NCBI GenBank assembly: GCA_002729295.1
Contig: PBTU01000077.1
Location: 1 to 5,045, forward strand
Length of the DNA: 5,045 bases
Direction of reading: 5' to 3'
Source of the DNA: Verrucomicrobiales bacterium
Lineage (GTDB): Bacteria > Verrucomicrobiota > Verrucomicrobiia > Verrucomicrobiales > Akkermansiaceae
Under the pieces are notes generated by a model. That model saw nothing but the letters and a program-made list of their open reading frames with translations, searched no databases and was not told the DNA's origin. The position numbers and the translations under genes were made by a program. Below, piece by piece: positions 1 through 5,045 of the stretch (the stretch's first letter is position 1; each line of letters starts with the position of its first letter).

Positions 1-564
1 GAATTCGAAGGTGACTTCATCAAAGAGAAAGCTGTTGTCTTCCTCAGCAGGATCCATCCGAAAAAAGGACTTCTGATGTGGGTCGATGTTTGGAAAAGGA
101 TCCGTCCCGAAGGATGGCGCATGCGCGTCATAGGCCCTGACGAAGGTGGCCACACCGAAGAAGTGAAAAGAGCTGTCGCACAAGCTAACCTCTCGGATGA
201 GTGGAGCTTCGAGGGTCCGCTCGAAGGGAAGGAAAAGCTGTCTGCTCTCGGAAGCGCGAAACTTTTTGCCCTTCCCACCCACAGCGAAAACTTTGGTATT
301 GTTATCGCCGAAGCTCTCGCCGCAGGCACTCCAGTCATCACCACCACCGGAACGCCCTGGGAGGGTCTCATCAAACATCGATGCGGCTGGTGGGTCGACC
401 CAACAACCGAAGCCCTCGCCGAGGCCCTGCAATCAGCCCTGGCCTGCGAAGAAAGATCACTCATGGGAGAGCGGGGCGCAAATTGGGTGAAAAATGAATT
501 TGCTTGGGAGGAAATTGGACTACGAATTGTAGCAGCCTACCAAAAAATTTTAAATGGACATTGA
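1..564 (+). CDS. Glycosyltransferase family 4 (GT-B fold), C-terminal part; 5' end outside the window
   Basis: The frame is open from base 1, so the ATG at 76 is internal: codons before it read FLSRIHPKKG, the classic first strand and loop of the GT4 C-terminal domain. The 187 visible residues hold the nucleotide-sugar-binding lobe: the RIHPKKG loop (bases 49-69), VIGPDEGGH (127-153), and the EX7E signature in SENFGIVIAEALAAGTPV, with the two glutamates at 286-288 and 310-312. A GWWVDPTTEALAEAL segment and a final AWEEIG...AAYQKIL helix close the domain as in other GT4 enzymes. The family transfers a sugar from a nucleotide donor with retention of configuration, usually at the cytoplasmic membrane face. 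The N-terminal acceptor-binding lobe is missing, so donor and acceptor cannot be judged. It overlaps the next gene by 11 nt. Family is certain; the exact role in glycan assembly is inferred from context. Confidence 0.93.
   Translation, partial: EFEGDFIKEKAVVFLSRIHPKKGLLMWVDVWKRIRPEGWRMRVIGPDEGGHTEEVKRAVAQANLSDEWSFEGPLEGKEKLSALGSAKLFALPTHSENFGIVIAEALAAGTPVITTTGTPWEGLIKHRCGWWVDPTTEALAEALQSALACEERSLMGERGANWVKNEFAWEEIGLRIVAAYQKILNGH
554..564 (+). other. 11-nt gene overlap (end of GT4 gene, start of acetyltransferase)
   Basis: The acetyltransferase ATG (554-556) lies in another frame inside the last codons of the upstream glycosyltransferase, whose TGA is at 562-564. The preceding bases are A/T-rich and lack a GGAG-like Shine-Dalgarno element. 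Translation is therefore probably coupled to the upstream gene, which is inference from the arrangement. Confidence 0.6.
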
Positions 565-1084
565 ATCTAACAGAAAAGCACGCAAGTGGACGCGAAAGGA
601 ACTCGCCGGACGCGCCCTTTGGACTCTCTGCTCCCCCCTCTTCCGATGGAGCCCCCGCCCTCTCTGGGGGTGGCGTCGATTTCTTCTCCGGCTCTTCGGA
701 GCCAAGGTGGGCAAGGATGTCCACCTCACTCCAAGCTGCCGCGTTTTTATTCCCTGGAATCTTGAGATCGGTTCATGGAGTTCGGTCGGTTTTGAAACGA
801 TTATTTACAATTTGGGGGAAATCACCATCGGAGAGCATGTCACCATTTCCCAAAGGTCCCACCTCTGCGCCGGAAGCCATGATTTTAAAGACGACTCCAT
901 GCCCTTGATCAAAGCTAATATCACCATCGAGGACGGAGCCTGGGTCTGCGCTGATACCTTTGTTGGTCCGGATATCCTCATCGAAAAAAAAGGCATCGTG
1001 GGAGCCCGGGCGGTCGTCACCAAGGACGTCAAGGCAGGAAACGTCGTTGCCGGAAATCCCGCAAAAGTGATCGGACACAGATAA
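554..1084 (+). CDS. WcaF-like polysaccharide O-acetyltransferase (left-handed beta-helix, hexapeptide repeat)
   Basis: The 176-residue protein has the layout of putative colanic acid acetyltransferases (WcaF type). An N-terminal basic amphipathic segment (RALW at 20-23, RRFLLRLFGAKVG at 41-53) precedes a hexapeptide-repeat beta-helix. Family landmarks are PWNLEIG (67-73), IYNLGEITIG (84-93), ISQRSHLCAGSHDF (98-111) with H109 as the likely catalytic histidine, a GAWV loop near 128-131, and the closing GNPAKVIGHR (167-176). The family uses acetyl-CoA to O-acetylate a sugar of a growing polysaccharide. Here the substrate is unknown. Length is close to the usual 180-200. The start at 554 lies inside the previous gene, and no ribosome-binding site is evident (AT-rich sequence precedes it). 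It is kept because the family's N-terminal conserved segment begins within 20 residues of it. A run of eight A's (984-991) lies in the coding sequence. A serine acetyltransferase or NeuD-type enzyme is less likely given the PWN and SHD motifs. Confidence 0.9.
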   Translation: MDIESNRKARKWTRKELAGRALWTLCSPLFRWSPRPLWGWRRFLLRLFGAKVGKDVHLTPSCRVFIPWNLEIGSWSSVGFETIIYNLGEITIGEHVTISQRSHLCAGSHDFKDDSMPLIKANITIEDGAWVCADTFVGPDILIEKKGIVGARAVVTKDVKAGNVVAGNPAKVIGHR

Positions 1085-1090
1085 AAAACC

Positions 1091-1909
1091 ATGCTGCCAA
1101 TTTCCGTTTGCATCCCTGTTCTCAATGAGGAGAAAAATCTGCCTGGGTGTCTCGAATCATTGAAGGGAAAATTCAATGACGTTGTCATCGTCGATTCCGG
1201 CAGTAGCGACGCCACTCTTTCCATCGCGGAGAAGGCTAATCTCACTGTTCTCAATTTCAAATGGAACGGTGCCTTTCCCAAGAAACGAAACTGGGCTCTT
1301 CAAAACCATTCCTTCAAAAACGAATGGGTTCTCTTCCTCGATGCAGACGAGCGTCTCACTCCGGCCTTCATGGATGAACTCAAATCAAAGCTCGATTCCA
1401 AAATGGTGGGATTTTGGCTCCGATACGACAATTGGTTCATGGACCGCCAGCTTCATCATGGTGATATCATGCGAAAGCTCGCTCTCTTCAAACCAGAGGC
1501 CGGAACATACGAACGCTTTCCGGAAGATTTTTGGAGTCACCTCGATATGGAGGTGCACGAACATCCGGTTCTCGACGGTCCCATCGAAGAGATCTTTTCG
1601 CCTCTCGAACACCGCGACTTCCGCGGTCTCGAATCCTATATTGCCAAGCATAAGCAATACGCTGCCTGGGAAGCCAAACGCTTCCAATGGCTCCAGTCGG
1701 ATCCCGAAGCCTGGACCTCGCTCAACAAGCGGCAGCAGTTCAAGTATCGCCACCTCAACAAGTGGTGGCTTGGGAGCTTCTACTTCCTCATTTCCTACTT
1801 TCTCAAAAAAGGATTTCTTGATGGACGCGTCGGATTCCGCTTCTCCTGGATGAAAAAGGGCTACTTCGAGGATATTCGCCGAAGAATTCTCAGCTCAAAG
1901 ACATCGTGA
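1091..1909 (+). CDS. Glycosyltransferase family 2, WaaE/beta-1,4-glucosyltransferase-like
   Basis: The protein has 272 residues, a normal length for this compact GT2 group. It opens with the GT-A fold start ISVCIPVLNEEKNLPGCL (4-21), then VIVDSGSSDAT (32-42), FPKKRNWAL (62-70) and the metal and nucleotide-binding FLDADERL (82-89, DXD-type acidic cluster D84/D86). Later landmarks are MRKLALFKP, the conserved VHEHP (155-159) and an H174 in LEHRDFRGLESY, all typical of the WaaE-like branch. A hydrophobic stretch at 225-238 (WWLGSFYFLISYFL) followed by KKGFLDGRVGF suggests membrane association of the C-terminus. The family makes inverting transfers from a nucleotide sugar in lipopolysaccharide core, capsule or exopolysaccharide assembly; the donor cannot be read here. 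It starts 6 nt after the acetyltransferase stop without a clear ribosome-binding site. Its stop overlaps the next start in GTGA. The start is supported because the family's first beta strand begins at residue 4. Confidence 0.93.
   Translation: MLPISVCIPVLNEEKNLPGCLESLKGKFNDVVIVDSGSSDATLSIAEKANLTVLNFKWNGAFPKKRNWALQNHSFKNEWVLFLDADERLTPAFMDELKSKLDSKMVGFWLRYDNWFMDRQLHHGDIMRKLALFKPEAGTYERFPEDFWSHLDMEVHEHPVLDGPIEEIFSPLEHRDFRGLESYIAKHKQYAAWEAKRFQWLQSDPEAWTSLNKRQQFKYRHLNKWWLGSFYFLISYFLKKGFLDGRVGFRFSWMKKGYFEDIRRRILSSKTS
1906..1909 (+). other. GTGA stop/start overlap deciding a GTG start
   Basis: The GTG at 1906-1908 shares bases with the TGA (1907-1909) of the preceding GT2 gene. It is the chosen start of the next gene because it gives the family's usual short lead (a few polar residues, then HLLLISQVYVPD). 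The next in-frame ATG at 1981 would delete this first beta strand. No Shine-Dalgarno sequence is evident, so termination-reinitiation is likely (inference). Confidence 0.7.
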
Positions 1910-3135
1910 GTAAACCACAGAAACATCTTCTCCTGATCAGCCAGGTTTACGTGCCCGACCCAGCTGCGGTTGGACAATACATGGCCGATGTTGCCGAGGA
2001 AATGGAAGCGCAAGGCTGGAAGGTCACCGTCTTCACCTCAAACCGTGGTTACGATGATCCAAGCCAGAAATTTCCCGCCACGGAAATCGCCAATGGCGTC
2101 ACCATCAAACGTCTCCCACTCTCCTCTTTCGGTAAGAATTCCATTCTCACCCGATTGCTCGGTCAGAGCATCTTTTGTCTCCAAGCCATCCTTCGCGGGC
2201 TCTTCCTTCCAAAAGTCAGCTCGATCCTCGTAACGACCTCCCCACCCATCGGAGGAATGGTGGGCTGGTTTATTAGCTTGATCCGTCGCATCCCATTCAA
2301 CTTCTGGGTCATGGATTTGAATCCCGATCAGGCAATCGCCCAGGGAGTCGTTGGCCCGAACAGCATCCCGGCCCGGATTTTCGATTCCTGCAACCGACGC
2401 CTCCTCAAGAGAGCCTCCCGAATCATCGTACTGGATGAATTCATGGCCGCCAACGTGCGAAAGAAAACTCTAAACCTAGACGACAAGATACTCGTTCTTC
2501 CTCCCTGGCCCCTCGAGCAGGCTCTCGAAATCATTCCCCGAGACAAGAATCCCTTTCTTAAAAAGCACCAGCTGGAGGATAAATTCGTCCTCATGTATAG
2601 CGGCAATCACAGCCCAGTTCATCCGCTCGACACCTTTCTCCGTGCCGCCGAAGCCCTCGCAAACGACGAACGATTCGTCTTTCTCTTCATTGGTGGCGGC
2701 AAGGGAAAACAAGCGGTCGATGACTTCATTGCATCCAAAAAACCCGGGCGTATTGTCTCCCTCCCCTACCAGCCGCTGGATCAAATAAAATATTCTCTCT
2801 CGGCCGCTGATATTCATCTCGTCTCCATGGGAGCACCTATGATAGGTTGCGTCCATCCCTGTAAATTTTATGGCTCGATGGCACTCGCTAAACCCCTTCT
2901 TTACCTTGGTCCACCTGACTCTCATATCGGGAGGATCATTGAAGAAACCGGCGCAGGCTGGCAAATAGAACATGGAGAAACCGGCAAGATGATCGAGGTC
3001 ATCAAAACAGCCTCACAAGACCCGGCTCTCGACTCCATTGGAGAAAAAGGGCGTCAAAAAATCCTCCTCTCTCTCAGCAAACAACAACTTTGTAACAAAT
3101 TTTGCCAAGCGATCTCCCCCGATCCGTTTGAATGA
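1906..3135 (+). CDS. Glycosyltransferase, GT4-type (WbuB/WcaI-like)
   Basis: The protein has 409 residues, full length for GT-B fold glycosyltransferases of this type. The N-terminal lobe begins HLLLISQVYVPDPAAVGQYM (7-26), matching the family's opening strand and acceptor loop, followed by WKVTVFTS (38-45). A central hydrophobic patch, LVTTSPPIGGMVGWFISLI (about 108-126), and WVMDLNPDQA (134-143) are typical of the WbuB/WcaI branch and suggest contact with the membrane and a lipid-linked acceptor. The C-terminal lobe starts YSGNHSPVHP (231-240) and carries VHPCKFYGSMALAKPLLYLG (316-335) where many GT4 enzymes have EX7E. Here no glutamate occupies the position after the tyrosine (Y322-G323), a pattern I recall from related colanic-acid-type GT4 enzymes. 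Its role is inferred to be one sugar-addition step on the undecaprenyl-linked oligosaccharide. It overlaps both neighbours by 4 nt. Donor and linkage are unknown. Confidence 0.92.
   Translation: MSKPQKHLLLISQVYVPDPAAVGQYMADVAEEMEAQGWKVTVFTSNRGYDDPSQKFPATEIANGVTIKRLPLSSFGKNSILTRLLGQSIFCLQAILRGLFLPKVSSILVTTSPPIGGMVGWFISLIRRIPFNFWVMDLNPDQAIAQGVVGPNSIPARIFDSCNRRLLKRASRIIVLDEFMAANVRKKTLNLDDKILVLPPWPLEQALEIIPRDKNPFLKKHQLEDKFVLMYSGNHSPVHPLDTFLRAAEALANDERFVFLFIGGGKGKQAVDDFIASKKPGRIVSLPYQPLDQIKYSLSAADIHLVSMGAPMIGCVHPCKFYGSMALAKPLLYLGPPDSHIGRIIEETGAGWQIEHGETGKMIEVIKTASQDPALDSIGEKGRQKILLSLSKQQLCNKFCQAISPDPFE
3132..3135 (+). other. ATGA stop/start overlap
   Basis: The ATG (3132-3134) of the last gene overlaps the TGA (3133-3135) of the preceding glycosyltransferase. 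The upstream bases are C/T-rich without a GGAG-like element. The start is supported because a hydrophobic membrane segment begins directly after it, and the family's GLIDEPGERRIH motif then falls at residues 31-42, its usual place. Confidence 0.75.
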
Positions 3136-4166
3136 CAGCTCTTCTCACCACTGCGTTTTTTGTCGCTCTCGCGATCTCTCTTTTGCTGACCCGGATCATG
3201 ATCCGCCTCGGCCCCAAGCTTGGGCTCATCGACGAGCCCGGCGAACGACGGATTCACGTAAAACCGGTCCCTCGAGCCGGAGGCATCGCCGTCTTCCTTA
3301 CCTTTGTTATCACGGTTTTCGCCGTCCAATCCTTCAGCGAACTCAGCGGACAACTGAGCTTCAAATGGTTCAAGGCTTTCGCCACGGCTTCACTTCTCCT
3401 GGTCATCGTTGGAATTCTCGACGACCGCTGGGGTGTCAATGCCTGGCTCAAATTAATGGCCCACGGGCTCGCGGCGGTATTTCTTTTCTACACCAGCGGA
3501 GGAAACGTCGGCAGCGTGCTGGGAATCGAAGTTCCTGAATACGTCGATCTCGCAATCTGGGTCATTTGGACCGTTGCGATCATTAATGCCTTTAACCTCA
3601 TTGATGGCATGGACGGCCTCTGCGCGGGGCTGGCCATGATTTCCATCCTCAGCCTGACCGTCCTCACGATCGTGCTCCGTTCAGGCACGGACGCCATCGT
3701 GCTCATTGTCATGCTGGGAACCTTGCTCGGGTTCCTCCGCTACAATTTCAATCCTGCGAAAATCTTCCTTGGCGACACCGGGTCGATGTTCATCGGCTTC
3801 TTTATCGCCTCGGTGGCCCTGATATCAACCGGCGAACGATTCACTGCTGCCAGTCTGCTCATACCTTTAATCGTCGCCGGAATTCCCCTCATCGATGTTA
3901 TTCTTGCAGTCTGGCGGCGGAGCTTCCGTAGTGTTCTGTCCAAACTTGGAGTAGGAGGAAAAGACAGCATCTTCGGCGCCGATCAATATCACATCCACCA
4001 CCGACTCCTAGCCTACGGGCTGACCCAACGAAAAGTCGCCACCATTCTCTATACACTCGCCATTGCCGGCTCGTTCCTCGCCTTGATCCCCTCGCTGCTT
4101 GATCATCGCACAATGGGCCTCACCGTGGCGGCGTTCTCTGTCTCCGGGCTCATTGGCTTTCGCTAC
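3132..4166 (+). other. Domain: PNPT (MraY/WecA/TagO) sugar-1-phosphate transferase
   Basis: This is the N-terminal domain of the fusion, about residues 1-345. Hydrophobic segments fall near 2-24, 50-66, 82-96, 109-121, 139-151, 163-181, 187-203, 217-231, 239-258, 299-319 and 325-343. Eleven is the number known for WecA. The pattern of PRAGGIA, the D97-D98 pair and HIHH fits WecA/TagO/WbpL rather than the peptidoglycan enzyme MraY, which acts on UDP-MurNAc-pentapeptide and usually sits among division genes. Confidence 0.9.
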
Positions 4167-5045
4167 CTTGCCCCGGTTGAACTCAAAATCAGCGGGGAAA
4201 TTTTTAAACTAATCCTGAAGCGCCCGGCACGATCACGACTGAAACGATTCGTTCTCACCTTTTACGACATGGCCGCAATCCTAATCGGTGTCACCTTTTC
4301 CTACATCCTGAACAACAACGGAAACTTCCCAATTTTCGACAAATCAAACCTCGCCACTGGCACCTTTATCCCCACCACCGCAATCACCCTGGCCTCCTGC
4401 CTCTTCGTTCTCAATGCCGGAAAAGCCCACATCAGACTCTGGAGTAGGGCCACTTTCCGCGATTTCCTCTCGCTAGCACTCTGGTTTTCGATCGGAACAA
4501 TCGTTGCGACTACCATCAACATTATTATCAGCAATGAAACATATGCGACCATTCAGCGGCAGACGATGACTTTCACCCTCACGGGAATCCTCCTGATCCT
4601 TCCCCGCTCCCTCAGCACACTCCTACGCGAGAGCGTTATCGACTCCCTCCACCGTAATGTCGCCAAATCTGATAGCAGCCGGCCCAAGGTGCTTCTTTAC
4701 GGGGCCGGGAACATGGGCGAACTCTTTCTCCTCCATACGAAAACCACCGCCAAAGGCCATTTTAACAAAATGCGCATCATCGGGATCATCGATGACCATC
4801 CCGAACTCAATCTCCGCTATCAGGATGGCTTCAAAATCCGCGGAGGCCTGGAAGCCGTGACGGAAATTTGCCAGAGAAAGGGAGCATTGGACGGAATCAT
4901 TCTGACCATGCAGGAAAGTCCGCCAGAGGAAAAAATGGTCGAAATTGCAGAAATTTGCCGGAAATTTAACCTAAAACTCTACAAATGGGCCCCAGATCTT
5001 AATATCATCGAAATTGATCAATCATCGAGAGTCCAGCCAGAAATA
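3132..5045 (+). CDS. Fusion: WecA/TagO-like polyprenyl-phosphate sugar-1-phosphate transferase + FlaA1/CapD-like N-terminal membrane and Rossmann module (3' end outside the window)
   Basis: I translated one uninterrupted frame of 638 codons to the window edge. Residues 1-345 form a complete PNPT-family enzyme with about 11 membrane segments: GLIDEPGERRIH...PRAGGIA (31-53), GILDD (94-98), NAFNLIDGMDGL (152-163) with D158 and D161, NFNPAKIFLGDTGSMFIGF (205-223) with D215, and HIHHRL (287-292). All catalytic acidic residues and the histidine motif are intact. The family transfers sugar-1-phosphate (commonly GlcNAc-1-P or a deoxy derivative) from UDP-sugar to undecaprenyl phosphate, starting repeat-unit synthesis. 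After a basic linker (363-372) come four further hydrophobic segments (about 373-393, 411-429, 444-466, 480-497). A Rossmann-like domain follows: VLLYGAGNMGELFL (520-533), IIGIIDDHPELN (549-560), and LDGIILTMQE near 586-595. This half resembles the N-terminal part of FlaA1/CapD/PglF dehydratases and also of WcaJ/WbaP-type transferases. Whether a further catalytic domain follows cannot be seen. Confidence 0.9.
   Translation, partial: MTALLTTAFFVALAISLLLTRIMIRLGPKLGLIDEPGERRIHVKPVPRAGGIAVFLTFVITVFAVQSFSELSGQLSFKWFKAFATASLLLVIVGILDDRWGVNAWLKLMAHGLAAVFLFYTSGGNVGSVLGIEVPEYVDLAIWVIWTVAIINAFNLIDGMDGLCAGLAMISILSLTVLTIVLRSGTDAIVLIVMLGTLLGFLRYNFNPAKIFLGDTGSMFIGFFIASVALISTGERFTAASLLIPLIVAGIPLIDVILAVWRRSFRSVLSKLGVGGKDSIFGADQYHIHHRLLAYGLTQRKVATILYTLAIAGSFLALIPSLLDHRTMGLTVAAFSVSGLIGFRYLAPVELKISGEIFKLILKRPARSRLKRFVLTFYDMAAILIGVTFSYILNNNGNFPIFDKSNLATGTFIPTTAITLASCLFVLNAGKAHIRLWSRATFRDFLSLALWFSIGTIVATTINIIISNETYATIQRQTMTFTLTGILLILPRSLSTLLRESVIDSLHRNVAKSDSSRPKVLLYGAGNMGELFLLHTKTTAKGHFNKMRIIGIIDDHPELNLRYQDGFKIRGGLEAVTEICQRKGALDGIILTMQESPPEEKMVEIAEICRKFNLKLYKWAPDLNIIEIDQSSRVQPEI
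4230..5045 (+). other. Domain: four membrane segments plus CoA_binding_3-like Rossmann domain (FlaA1/CapD/PglF N-terminal type), incomplete
   Basis: About residues 367-638 of the fusion. RLKRFVLTFYDMAAILIGV (369-387) mimics the R...D first helix of CapD-type proteins. HIRLWSRATFRDFLSLAL (433-450) mimics their conserved (Y)R..W...S.RD.L segment. ILPRSL (489-494) leads into the cytoplasmic domain with GxGxxG at 524-529, a DD pair at 554-555 and GFKIRGGLEAV (566-576), the usual xGxxVxGxxxxL element. CRKFNLKLYKWAPDLNII (609-626) matches the last strands. In dehydratases this module precedes the catalytic SDR domain; none is visible before the sequence ends. Confidence 0.75.

Noticed and set aside
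1..6. Window begins exactly with an EcoRI site, possibly a cloning junction
   Set aside because: Several other GAATTC sites occur within the window, and the reading frame runs through normally from base 1. It cannot be told from coincidence.
652..670. Possible hairpin: five C's, nine-base loop, five G's
   Set aside because: It is inside the acetyltransferase coding sequence, has no following T-run, and encodes conserved Pro/Trp/Gly-rich residues; it is not a terminator.
504..908. Open frame of 134 codons on the + strand
   Set aside because: It lies across the junction of the GT4 gene and the acetyltransferase in another frame. Its translation is low-complexity (Ser/Pro-rich) with no family resemblance, while both overlapping genes have clear motifs.
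805..1281. Open frame of 158 codons on the - strand
   Set aside because: It is antisense to the acetyltransferase and GT2 genes, which are well supported. Its length reflects the codon bias of the genes on the other strand.
2476..2973. Open frame of 165 codons on the - strand
   Set aside because: It is antisense to the second GT4-type gene, shows no recognisable motif, and has no start context.
3192..3205. Perfect 14-bp palindrome (CGGATCATGATCCG)
   Set aside because: It lies about 60 bases inside the fusion gene, encoding part of the first membrane helix end. No second copy or promoter was seen, so chance is the simplest explanation.
3038..3538. Open frame of 166 codons on the + strand spanning the end of the GT4-type gene and the start of the fusion gene
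   Set aside because: The translation is Arg/Ser/Pro-rich and shadows the true frames, which carry conserved family motifs on both sides.
4863..4963. Short repeated string GAAATTTGCC at two places
   Set aside because: Both copies encode a Glu-Ile-Cys in helices of the same domain; too short to be a functional repeat.

Overview
The window is a slice of a surface-polysaccharide (exopolysaccharide or O-antigen type) biosynthesis cluster from a bacterium. Five genes lie head to tail on the + strand with almost no intergenic DNA. Base composition looks balanced (about half G+C by eye), codons favour C in third position (ATC, CTC, TTC, GCC), and no start has a convincing Shine-Dalgarno sequence. 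That would fit a Gram-negative lineage with weak Shine-Dalgarno use, perhaps in the Verrucomicrobiota/PVC group. The taxonomic guess is low confidence because no marker gene is present.

Layout: (1) bases 1-564, the C-terminal half of a family GT4 glycosyltransferase whose 5' end lies outside the window; (2) 554-1084, a WcaF-type left-handed beta-helix acetyltransferase; (3) 1091-1909, a family GT2 glycosyltransferase of the WaaE-like type; (4) 1906-3135, a second GT4-type glycosyltransferase related to WbuB/WcaI; (5) 3132 to the window end, a very long open frame with no stop. Junctions are an 11-nt overlap, a 6-nt gap, a 4-nt GTGA overlap and a 4-nt ATGA overlap, so this is almost certainly one transcription unit. 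No promoter, terminator, RNA gene, mobile element or CRISPR array is visible, and no stretch over 300 bases lacks a gene.

The most notable object is gene 5. Its first ~345 residues are a complete WecA/TagO/MraY-like polyprenyl-phosphate sugar-1-phosphate transferase, the enzyme class that starts lipid-linked glycan synthesis. In the same frame, with no stop, follow four more membrane segments and a Rossmann-like nucleotide-binding domain resembling the N-terminal half of FlaA1/CapD/PglF membrane sugar-nucleotide dehydratases (CoA_binding_3-like). The window ends at residue 638, just where a dehydratase catalytic domain would begin if there is one.

Together the genes suggest a pathway in which gene 5 loads the first sugar phosphate onto undecaprenyl phosphate, the three glycosyltransferases extend the chain on the cytoplasmic face, and the acetyltransferase decorates a sugar. 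Flippase, polymerase and export genes are not in view.
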